Below are positions 25,101-31,599 of a stretch of 64,000 bases of DNA, one piece after another. The notes beneath the pieces are model-generated. The model saw only the letters and a program-made list of their open reading frames with translations, had not been told where the DNA came from and searched no databases. Position numbers and translations under genes: made by a program. The stretch spans positions 164,994,236-165,058,235 of the forward strand of contig NC_080539.1 of the NCBI RefSeq assembly GCF_028640845.1, written 5' to 3'. The number at the start of each line of letters is the position of its first letter. The stretch's first letter is position 1. This DNA comes from Ahaetulla prasina. Taxonomy: Eukaryota > Chordata > Lepidosauria > Squamata > Colubridae.

Positions 25101-25523
25101 CACACTTACAGTAATGCTGAAGAGGTGTTTCTGGTTTGAAACATCGTGCGCCCAATTGGACATTCATTACGGTTTAAAAGAAATATTAAACAATTATATT
25201 ACAATCCTATGCTTTCCGTTGAATCTTGTTTACAACTAGGTATCTATTGTATGAGATTAAAGCCTTAAATTCTTTTTAATTTGAGAAACTCACAGGGAGA
25301 TTATTTACAATCTTACCATGTACTTGTGATTCAGCTTCCCTTAGTGGTAGAGAATATCTCTATTCCTAGTAATCTTATATGCATATGCTTTTGACATTGT
25401 TGCTTGTTTTTTTGAAACCATCTGGTCTTTTTCTCTCTTTAGGGCTACGATCACAGTTACTACTTTATCACCACGTTCATTAATGACCATATCAGGCATC
25501 ATGCCAAATACCTCAACGCTTGA
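10129..25523 (+). CDS. ESD: Esterase D / S-formylglutathione hydrolase (8 coding exons)
   Basis: ESD hydrolyses S-formylglutathione to formate and glutathione in the cytosol, the last step of glutathione-dependent formaldehyde disposal. Joining exons 10129-10196, 12864-12952, 14310-14408, 21169-21293, 22583-22702, 23080-23178, 24070-24237 and 25443-25523 gives 849 nt, i.e. 282 residues plus TGA, equal to the human protein. All introns are GT-AG and all phases agree. The protein starts [14 protein letters not shown]. The nucleophile elbow GHSMGG places Ser149, exon 7 gives Asp226 in GKDDQF, and exon 8 gives His260 in GYDHSYY. The ATG is 5 nt into its exon, so a non-coding first exon must lie further left; none was recognised. 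Intron 3 is enlarged by a 5.5-kb chromovirus. Confidence 0.97.
10757..11011 (-). mobile_element. tRNA-derived SINE with L2-like tail
   Basis: The minus strand begins with a tRNA-like head (ggcctctggtggctcagcag, then a B-box-like aagtcccact) and passes through a conserved body. It ends in ccgccctgagtcttcggaga, the same hairpin that ends the L2 LINEs here. Sharing the LINE tail implies L2-driven mobilisation. A plus-strand relative is at 33787-34066. Confidence 0.75.
11950..12165. repeat. MIR-like SINE fragment
   Basis: acaacaactctgtgaggtgg, then gggccaaagatgtctagctg and a tagaactcacgat stretch, correspond to the reverse complement of the MIR/CORE SINE body. It lies in ESD intron 1 of the coding part. 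Confidence 0.55.
12464..12502 (+). repeat. (GATTA)n microsatellite
   Basis: About eight pure gatta units, in the ESD intron before exon 2 of the coding part. Confidence 0.9.
12864..12952 (+). CDS. ESD: ESD coding exon 2
   Basis: Acceptor ttgttaacag, donor gtgagt. The 89 nt encode [20 protein letters not shown] through VLYWLS, the first beta strands of the alpha/beta-hydrolase fold. Confidence 0.96.
13190..13432 (-). mobile_element. tRNA-derived SINE
   Basis: The right edge carries the tRNA-like head on the minus strand (gagccgtgatggcacagtgg). The body shares the ccccaacaatctgggtcctc block with the SINE at 10757, but the left tail (gaatagcaatagtgcttaga) differs. A CR1-type tail is likely. 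Confidence 0.7.
13440..13583 (+). repeat. Purine-rich (GA)n/(GACA)n low-complexity tract
   Basis: About 140 bp of almost pure purine with gaga, gaaa and gacaga units, directly after the SINE. Apparent coding frames across it are artefacts. Confidence 0.85.
13741..13826 (+). repeat. 43-bp tandem duplication
   Basis: gatttcactattgaccttct... is present twice back to back (13741-13783 and 13784-13826). The copies differ only at the last base, so it is a recent local duplication inside ESD intron 2. Confidence 0.9.
14031..14112. mobile_element. Short palindromic hAT MITE (TTCAACTCCCAG family), decayed
   Basis: cagtatttctcagacttggg ... cccaaagttgaggaacactg form imperfect inverted ends around ttcaactcccagaattc. 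Target duplication not clear. Confidence 0.6.
14310..14408 (+). CDS. ESD: ESD coding exon 3
   Basis: Acceptor ctctcttctcttctcag, donor gtaagt. The 99 nt encode [20 protein letters not shown] to VAPDTSP, including the oxyanion-side loop of S-formylglutathione hydrolases. The split Arg codon is completed by the next exon nearly 6.8 kb away. Confidence 0.96.
14501..15068 (+). repeat. Chromovirus 5' LTR
   Basis: 568 bp from TGTTGTGACC to GAAACAGAACA (TG...CA ends). It contains TATAAATA at 14796-14803 and AATAAA at 15001-15006. The bases just after it (ttttgtccaagacc) do not show the usual TGG-start primer-binding site. Confidence 0.93.
14796..14803 (+). promoter_or_regulatory. LTR TATA box
   Basis: TATAAATA about 205 bp before the AATAAA in the 5' LTR. 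The same sequence is at 19696-19703 in the 3' LTR, where it could drive outward transcription toward ESD exon 4. Confidence 0.6.
15107..16022 (+). pseudogene. Chromovirus gag, frameshifted
   Basis: ATG 15107 opens a glutamine-rich stretch ([14 protein letters not shown]...) that stops at 15266-15268. The capsid-like part continues in another frame to 16022, with [16 protein letters not shown] and [17 protein letters not shown] typical of retrotransposon gag. A zinc-knuckle remnant at about 15936-15974 reads [13 protein letters not shown], where the expected histidine is missing and the spacing is one short. Gag would package element RNA. As read it is broken at 15230-15265 and has a defective knuckle. 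Confidence 0.82.
16085..16553 (+). pseudogene. Chromovirus protease region, frameshifted
   Basis: The aspartic protease signature ALVDSG occurs at about 16185-16200 in one frame. The continuation ([13 protein letters not shown] ... [10 protein letters not shown]) is in another frame to 16553. The active-site Asp is present, but the fold is split right after the DSG motif. Confidence 0.72.
16574..17290 (+). pseudogene. Chromovirus reverse transcriptase
   Basis: It carries [37 protein letters not shown] and the catalytic [13 protein letters not shown], with the YLDD box at 17102-17113. The frame is lost near 17170 and resumes from 17178 in another (AKLEKCVFF...LGHIISPKG). Catalytic residues are intact; the breaks lie before the palm and after the YLDD box. 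Confidence 0.88.
17291..17890 (+). pseudogene. Chromovirus RT connection and RNase H
   Basis: [17 protein letters not shown] (connection) leads into RNase H. A frame change at about 17520 precedes [30 protein letters not shown] and [11 protein letters not shown] follow, ending near [10 protein letters not shown]. Apart from the one shift, the RNase H core is complete. Confidence 0.85.
18040..18900 (+). pseudogene. Chromovirus integrase zinc finger and catalytic core
   Basis: The HHCC finger reads [12 protein letters not shown] ... CVPCRQAK at about 18130-18270. The core follows with [13 protein letters not shown] and [15 protein letters not shown]. The frame then breaks between 18460 and 18565, and [15 protein letters not shown] appears in a later frame. 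Several short shifts around 18460-18660 disrupt the middle of the core. Confidence 0.82.
18953..19401 (+). pseudogene. Chromovirus integrase C-terminus with chromodomain
   Basis: [20 protein letters not shown] and [13 protein letters not shown] are the GPY/F module. [18 protein letters not shown] at about 19246-19300 is a chromodomain with the aromatic/WKGY signature. Chromodomains of this class steer integration toward modified chromatin. The frame runs into the 3' LTR. Confidence 0.87.
19402..19972 (+). repeat. Chromovirus 3' LTR
   Basis: 571 bp, TG...CA, with AATAAA at 19901-19906. Against the 5' LTR I count about one or two substitutions and four small indels, mostly in G- or A-runs. Confidence 0.93.
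19978..20383. mobile_element. TA-type MITE, diverged copy
   Basis: Starts aaggtagtcctcaacttaca and ends gttaggcaaggactatctgc, the degenerate terminal inverted repeats of the family at 3956. The chromovirus target site lies at its left edge. Confidence 0.65.
21169..21293 (+). CDS. ESD: ESD coding exon 4
   Basis: Acceptor tttctgtggcag, donor gtaatt. The 125 nt complete the Arg codon and encode [20 protein letters not shown] to YSYIKDE, the substrate-pocket loop of the family. Confidence 0.96.
21593..21803. mobile_element. Tc1/mariner-type MITE
   Basis: CAGTAGAACCGCTGGTCAC and the closing GTCGTGACAAGAAGTTCTACTG are inverted ends, flanked by TA at 21591-21592 and 21804-21805. It is non-coding and lies in ESD intron 4. 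Confidence 0.82.
22583..22702 (+). CDS. ESD: ESD coding exon 5 (nucleophile elbow)
   Basis: Acceptor tttgtcttcgttag, donor gtaaga. The 120 nt encode [12 protein letters not shown], then [12 protein letters not shown] with catalytic Ser149. Confidence 0.97.
22863..22914 (+). repeat. (CATA)n microsatellite
   Basis: Thirteen uninterrupted cata units in ESD intron 5. Confidence 0.95.
23080..23178 (+). CDS. ESD: ESD coding exon 6
   Basis: Encodes [20 protein letters not shown] to NWE. The acceptor is weak (aatatttaaatag). A second AG ten bases in would shift the frame, so the first is chosen on protein grounds. Donor gtatgt. Confidence 0.94.
24070..24237 (+). CDS. ESD: ESD coding exon 7 (catalytic Asp)
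   Basis: Acceptor tttttttcttatag, donor gtaatg. The 168 nt encode [20 protein letters not shown], then DQGKDDQF with Asp226, to VVFRLQQ. Confidence 0.97.
25443..25523 (+). CDS. ESD: ESD last coding exon (catalytic His)
   Basis: Acceptor tttttctctctttag. Encodes [20 protein letters not shown] to NA and TGA; His260 is the fourth residue. Confidence 0.97.
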   Translation, partial: GYDHSYYFITTFINDHIRHHAKYLNA

Positions 25524-25578
25524 CTGAGTCTCGCCATGGGAACGTCTGACAGTGAAAAATCTTGAAGTGATCAGTGGA

Positions 25579-25729
25579 AATAAACAGCAAAGGCTCTGCC
25601 TGTGATTTCTACTTCTACAAACTGCAATGAAGTCCTGATTTAATGATTCGAAATAAATATTATTAACATGCCTGTCTAATTTTGAATGAATTGGATCATC
25701 ACTCTTTCAGATAACCACAAAGCAATAAA
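25579..25729 (+). terminator. ESD: ESD polyadenylation signals
   Basis: AATAAA at 25579-25584, 25652-25657 and 25724-25729, within 206 bp of the ESD stop. The second or third probably marks the main 3' end. Confidence 0.7.
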
Positions 25730-26157
25730 GGCTGCAACTGTAATACAGATATATAAATGTACACACTTTCTTTCATGTTTATGTCCGCAGACATATCTCA
25801 TGGTTGTATCTTACTACAGTATATGTATTTTTGAATGGAAATGACAAAGTGGAAACACTTCAAAACCAGGTGTATTTTTTTTACAGTAAAAGGCCATTGC
25901 TTTCATTTAGTTTTGGAGAGCTGGCAAGGAAGACAATTAAGCACCTTCTGCACATTTGCAGAATTGTTGGAGTCTTTTTCTGCATTCTGCCTTTTATAGC
26001 TTGCCATAGCGAATAACATTTGAGTCCTGATTTTATTGTAGCTTCATGGAAGGGTTTGTTTTGCCAGATGCATAATTGGCAAATTAATAAGAAAATGGTA
26101 TTTACAGCATCATATTTTTACTTTGGAAAAATAATTTTCCAATTATTTTTTTAAAAA

Positions 26158-26720
26158 AATTGGAAGTGGCTAAGATGCTGAGCTTGTCGATCGAAAGATC
26201 AGCAGTTCAGTGGTTCAAATCCCGAGTGCCGCGTAACAGGGTGAGCTCCTGTTCCTTGTCCCAGCTTCTGCCAACCGAGCAGTTCGAAAACACGTAAAAA
26301 ATGGAAATAGAAAAATAGGGACCATCTTTTGTTGTAGAATGATGGGATGCAAGCCAGCTCTTCAGTGAAAGAAAGGTTTAATGCGCAGGTTCAAACAGCA
26401 AAACGCAGCTAAGGGTCTGACCCCCGATGGGCATACATTGAGATTTATTTATACGTTTGTCTTACGTATACATTTCCTGAGTATGCACACTACCATATAA
26501 GGTTATATTTTAAACATTAGTATTTTACGGAACTGAAAACATATATGTTAAGGAGGTTACAGTGTTCTGTGCATCTTTGGCATTTAGTCATGCCGGTCAC
26601 ATGACCACGGAGATGTCTGGATAACACTGACTTCGGCTTTGAAATGGAGATGAGCACCACCCCCTAGAGTCAGGAATGACTAGCACATACGTACGAGGGG
26701 AATCTACCTATTTTTACTTT
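26158..26720 (+). mobile_element. Sauria-type SINE interrupted by a ~220-bp insert
   Basis: The left part has the tRNA-like promoter (gctgagcttgtcgatcgaaa, ttcaaatcccgagtgccgcg) and a body ending gaaaaatagggaccat. The right part resumes at about 26553 (ggttacagtgttctgtgcat) and ends ctagcacatacgtacgaggg. The 26331-26552 insert, starting tgttgtagaatgatgggatg, is unrelated to the SINE; I could not define its ends or class. Confidence 0.82.
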
Positions 26721-27294
26721 TGAGTCAAAGGAAGCGATGCTAGGATTATCACAAACAACGTGGGTTACAGTAACTTTGATTACTATTGGGGTAGCAGTCA
26801 AGAAAACTTCGTAGTGTCAAATTTAACCTTAGACTCACAGAAAGTCTACATAATATACGCAGCTGCAAACAATATTTCTATAAGCCATGGAAAACTAAGA
26901 TTTGTGCCAATGTTACGTTCCAAAAGCCTCAAGTACTACTGGTATCCTTGTATGCTGACCAAAGTATTACCTATTGCTACCTACATTGTATTTTAAATGC
27001 ACTGCTGCCTACATTTGTTGATTGAGTTTATTTAAATTCCTACAAATAGCACAAGAAACTAGCAGCACAAATCATGAGAAAAATGGCAGTGATTGTCTTG
27101 CCTCGTAAATACACGATACCCATGATTCTAGAAGCCCATCATTTAGTTTGTCCTAAAGCAGGAAAATCACACGATCAAGCAATATATCAGTGCATAGTGT
27201 TTTATTTTATTACAAGGCAGAATGTACAGCAGTAAAAAGTAGCATTATGCCTATCAGATACACACACATATATCCCTTTAATCATAATGAAGTT

Positions 27295-27461
27295 TTTTAT
27301 TGGGGTTTTAATATAGTTTTATTATATTTTTTTCAGTCTTTAATTAGTTTTTAAATGCTTTTTTAACTTTTTGATTTGTACTTTTTACCATGGCTGTAAA
27401 CTGCCCTGAGTCCTTCGGGAGAAGGGCGGTATATAAATTAAATAAATAAATAAATAAATAC
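27295..27461 (+). mobile_element. L2-type LINE, 3' tip
   Basis: Only the 3'UTR is present, with the hairpin ctgccctgagtccttcggga / gaagggcgg and an (AAAT)n tail. Confidence 0.8.
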
Positions 27462-27790
27462 AATCTGTCTAATGACATTGTAGGCTGTGCTAAGAAAAAG
27501 GATCCCCAAATCCTAAATACTAATTTACATTAAAAGACTTAAAATAACGTCGTTCTTTTTTTTTTTTTTTTTTTTAGTTAAAAACTGGAAACGGTGCTAG
27601 GATTTTCGCAACGTTGCTTAGAGATGGGCACGGTAATCAAGAGAATGTCCAGAATCGCCCTAGGAGGGAGGTTGGCAGTTTCTAAATATGATATATAAAT
27701 AACTGAACTTTGAATGTCACAATAATCCTTAGGCCCCCTCCCCCAACAGAAATTTACCTTCCATACCCAAAGCACTGCTTGCTTGCTTGC

Positions 27791-27796
27791 TTTATT
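27791..27796 (-). terminator. Possible polyadenylation signal for the minus-strand gene
   Basis: AATAAA on the minus strand, about 146 bp downstream of the candidate terminal stop at 27942. Confidence 0.35.
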
Positions 27797-27941
27797 CAAC
27801 TGGTTATTCACTTCTCCTGAATCTCAATTGACTAACATTAACAACACCCGTCAGGTTGGCACAGCTGACTTGACAAAAGCTGTATAGCAGTCTGGTGAGC
27901 AAGCTGAAAACTGATATGGAAGTCTTAGTCCGTAAACATTC

Positions 27942-28002
27942 CTATAAATGAGGATAAAACGGAAGCCTTTTCCGTACAAGGGTCCCATGCAGCAGTCGCA
28001 GC
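27942..28002 (-). CDS. Candidate alternative last exon of the LRR gene
   Basis: A very good minus-strand acceptor (ctttctcctccttttagctttgcag) precedes 28002. If exon 31360-31599 splices from its gtaagt site, the frame stays open for LRLLHGTLVRKRLPFYPHL and stops at TAG 27942-27944. An AATAAA follows at 27791-27796. I have no homology evidence for these residues. Confidence 0.35.
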
Positions 28003-28327
28003 CTGCAAAGCTAAAAGGAGGAGAAAGTAGGTCAGTGTCACATACTAGAGAGAGCAAATTGAAGCGGATCCTTTAAACTTACTACTGAAAGTCTATGGCA
28101 CATATGCGATTCGAACTAAAAGTGTGCTGGCATTGCTGCTTGTGTATCAGTTTCCAAGGGCAGCTAAGTACAGAGTATATTGGAGTAAACAACTCTAGAA
28201 ACCTTCCTGATCAGGCTGTAGAACATCTCCAAATTTTGTTAATCAGGTACAACTATGTGCTTTTGTAAGGTTTATACTATTGCAATGCTTAACAGGGTAT
28301 AATATTATCATGCTTTACCCTCTACCC

Positions 28328-28461
28328 TAGGGCTGGGCAACTATGGCCCCTTTATGACCTATGGACTTCAACTCCCAGAATTCCTGAGCCAGCATGCTGG
28401 CTCAGGAATTCTGGGAGTTGAAGTCCATAGGTCATAAAGGGGCCATAGTTGCCCAGCCCTG
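28328..28461. mobile_element. Perfectly palindromic hAT MITE
   Basis: Positions 28329-28394 and 28395-28460 are exact reverse complements with no spacer (arms agggctgggcaactatggcc ...). The flanks CTCTACCC (28320-28327) and CTCTACAC (28462-28469) are an 8-bp duplication with one mismatch, the hAT signature. The left terminal base is mutated (T for C). Confidence 0.92.
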
Positions 28462-28770
28462 CTCTACACTCTTTAACGTGTGCAGCTGTCTTTACATGGT
28501 GTTTCCACAAAGCAGGAAGTTTTAGCAAATATGTATTAAATTCCTATCTGCCATTTAGAGGTGAAAAGTCAATAGGAATCAAACCAGGAAAAAAAAAAGG
28601 TATGGCATCTGTCATTTATGGTTAATACTGAACCAGAACCTGTTTGGAATCAAGTACTGCACAAATATTATGCTAAGGAATGTACAAACTCACAGATGAG
28701 AATTTTAGGTACCAAATGCACCTGCAAAATTGGGTTCGGCTTATCCATGGATAGATTTAGATAGATACTG

Positions 28771-29391
28771 TGCACCCGGAGGCTTCAGCTAGTTTAGAAT
28801 GCAGCTGCGCGGGTAATAGCGGGAGCCACCCGTTGCTCCCATGTAACACCAATCCTGCGCAGTCTGCACTGGCTTCCTGTGGTCTTTCGGGTGCGCTTTA
28901 AGATTCTGGTTACCACCTTTAAAGCGCTCCATGGCTTAGGGCCCGGATACTTACGGGACCGCCTGCTGCTACCTTATGCCTCCCACCGACCCGTACGCTC
29001 ACACAGAGAGGGTCTTCTCAAGGTGCCGTCCGCCAAACAATGTCGGCTGGCGGTCCCCAGGGGCAGGGTTGGAGCACCTACCCTCTGGAACGAACTTCCC
29101 CCTGGTTTACGCCAATTGCCTGATCTTTGGACCTTTCACCGTGAGCTGAAAACGCATTTATTTATTCAAGCGGGACTGGCTTAAAAGTTTTATTAAATTT
29201 TTTAATTGGGGTTTTTATGTATCTTAGGGTTTTAAATTGTTTTAAATTTTGGCCATTTAAGTTATATGCTTGGTTTTAAGTTTTGTTTTAATGTGTATAT
29301 TGTGGGGGTTTTACTATTTTGGTTGTACACCGCCCTGAGTCCTTCGGGAGAAGGGCGGTATAAAAATCTAAAAATCTAATAAAATAAATAT
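28771..29391 (+). mobile_element. L2-type LINE, 3' end
   Basis: Includes an open 101-codon C-terminal fragment (28879-29184; FRVRFKILVTTFKALHGLGP ... FIQAGLA), then the 3'UTR, the ccgccctgagtccttcggga hairpin and a short tail. It is colinear with 61680-62240. Confidence 0.9.
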
Positions 29392-29399
29392 ATGATAAT

Positions 29400-30255
29400 T
29401 TTTTTTAAGTGCCCACATATAGTATCCTGTATATTTTTCTATATAAGCCCATCTGCGGATAAGCTAACCCTAGAAATTTTATTCAAAATACCATGAAAAC
29501 TGCAGAGCACCTCACCCATGGGCAGCACATTTTTGATTAAAATGGGTTTTTACGGGGCTTATACACAAATATATACAGTAAATATATGGATACCAAATCT
29601 GCTCAAAAGGATTTTCTATGTGTAACTAATACAAATCTGTAGCAGAAAGAGAAGAACTCTATCAAGGACTGTTACAATATCCCTGTGCCTCATATTGGGC
29701 TTCGGAAGAAGCAATTGGCCTATGATTGCTTATGTCTTATGCCCAAGGAACTGCTGTGGATACCTAGTTTGCAATGTTAGCATTGCATACCAAAGAGCAA
29801 GGCAGAAGGCTTCCATTTTGTCTCTTATGAAACGAACCAGATATCAAACATCTTGGGTAATCAAATTTGAATGCATACAGTCATCTGGTCCACAGACTAC
29901 TTTATTAACCCATACTAAGATTCTCTTAAGATCTAATATGCACTTTGAAACATATTCGATACTGTATCTTTAAAGTATGCAAAGATAAAATCTGAAACTG
30001 AGAAGTGAAAGTTATAATGACCTGAGATCAATATTCAAGTCACGTCTTCTGATGATAAATAAAATCATGCATATTAATTTGATGCGTTTGATTTTAACTT
30101 CAGTTACAGTGTCAGACTGGAACTGGGGAGTCTCAGAGTCATTTCTTTTGCTCATTGAAAAAAACTGTGTTTTCTGGTCTTACTTGGGAATAAGTCCAAT
30201 TGGATTCAATAGGTCTAATTTCTGACAGGTTCACTAAGCTAAGCAACAATAGAAT
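29400..30255. other. No recognisable gene or repeat
   Basis: AT-rich intergenic sequence between the L2 end and the next hAT copy; only short ORFs without coding character. Confidence 0.35.
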
Positions 30256-30261
30256 TTGATT

Positions 30262-30720
30262 CAGGGGTGAAATCTACAATTTTTCCCTACCGGTTCTGTG
30301 GGCGTGGCTTAATTGGTGGACGTGGCTTGATGGTCAGATGACTGGGTGGGCGTGACCAATAATAATAAATAATAAAAATAATAAACAAAGTATACAAAAC
30401 AATAAGAGGTACCAAAAAACCAACTTTCACACTTTACACACACAACACAACACAACACACTGACTCACATACAATGTAAAAGCAGCTGCACTTCACCCAA
30501 AATGCCACAAAAAGCTCAAAAACCAACTTTCTTGGCTTCACACAGCCACAAAAAAACTCAAAAACCAACTTTCACACTTTACACACATACAACACAACAC
30601 AACACAACACAACTGACTCTCTCTCACACACACACAAAATGCCACATACAGCTTTGTGAGATTTTGTGTGTTTGTGTAAAGTGAAACACTACAGAAACAC
30701 AACAAATCTCAGAAAGCTGC
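30262..30720. mobile_element. hAT-like element (CAGGGGTGAAATC) with internal tandem repeats
   Basis: Begins CAGGGGTGAAATCTACAA, the common hAT end of this window, then ggttctgtgggcgtggctta. Inside, aaaaaccaactttcacactt plus (ACAAC)n-rich stretches recurs at about 30415 and 30557, with a diverged copy near 30518. The right terminus is not clear. Confidence 0.55.
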
Positions 30721-30765
30721 ACAAATATTTTATTTTATTATTTCATTTTATTTATATTTTTTAGA

Positions 30766-30840
30766 TCAGGGGTCTACAACCTTAGTAACTTTAAGTTTTG
30801 TGGACTTCAATTCCCAGAGTTCCTCAGCCAGCAAAGCAGG
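30766..30840. mobile_element. Half copy of the palindromic hAT MITE
   Basis: atcaggggtctacaacctta ... ttcaattcccagagttcctc is one arm of the family at 28328; the second arm is missing. Confidence 0.65.
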
Positions 30841-31355
30841 CAGATTGAGTTGCTCTGAGGAGATGGATTGTAGGCAGGCAGATTCAGTTGCTAGCTGATG
30901 TAACTGATGTAAAGCATGGCTTTCCCAGCTGGAAAGGAGCAGTAATAAGGTAAGTGCTTCATCGCAGCCCAAAACCTCTTAAAAGGAGGTTTTCTACAAG
31001 CTCTTCAGCTGAAGAGCTTGTAGAAAACATGCATTCTTACTATACTGTGTTTGCTTCACCCATTTACTAAATCCTTCCGTTACCTCAGCCTTATTCAATA
31101 AACCATGACTTAAATAGGTGAGTGTCTATAGTTCATCACTTGAGGTATTATAGTTTATTGCATCACATCAAATGGCTTTCAATGTGGCTCCATCTTGTTA
31201 CAAACACTTTTTAGAACCTGGTCTTGCTCATTTTGGTACAGACTGGCAGCTGCCTCTGAGGAGACTTTTTTTTTTTTGGCCCTGTGATTATTGGTGAGCT
31301 TTTTCATCATCTCCTTTTTGCACTCACCAGAGCTCTTGCAGTGATGGCACCTTAC

Positions 31356-31599
31356 TTACTTGCTTATGATATCGTGAATCTCCTCTGGTAAATGATGATA
31401 TATTTTCCACAGCTGGTGCTTAACGAAACACAGGGCAGCCATGTCCCTAAGGCGCTGAGGTTGCATCAGGAAAGTCTCAGTCCAGAAACAGGCATGCAAG
31501 AAGTTGTTTTCCACCAGTAGGTGTTTCAACTGAAGTTTCAGAATCCCACAAGGCAAGGAGTAAAGTAGATTTCCTTCCAAGTTCAGGTAGACTAGGCTT
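31356..31599 (-). CDS. LRRC63: LRR gene, exon 8 (last LRRs, stop)
   Basis: Acceptor aattctcag before 31599. Encodes SLVYLNLEGNLLYSLPCGIL, then LKHLLVENNFLHACFW and a C-terminal KHQLWKIYHHLPEEIHDIIS. TAA is at 31356-31358. A consensus donor (CAA|GTAAGT, exon end 31360) overlaps the stop, so some transcripts may splice on to 28002. Confidence 0.82.
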
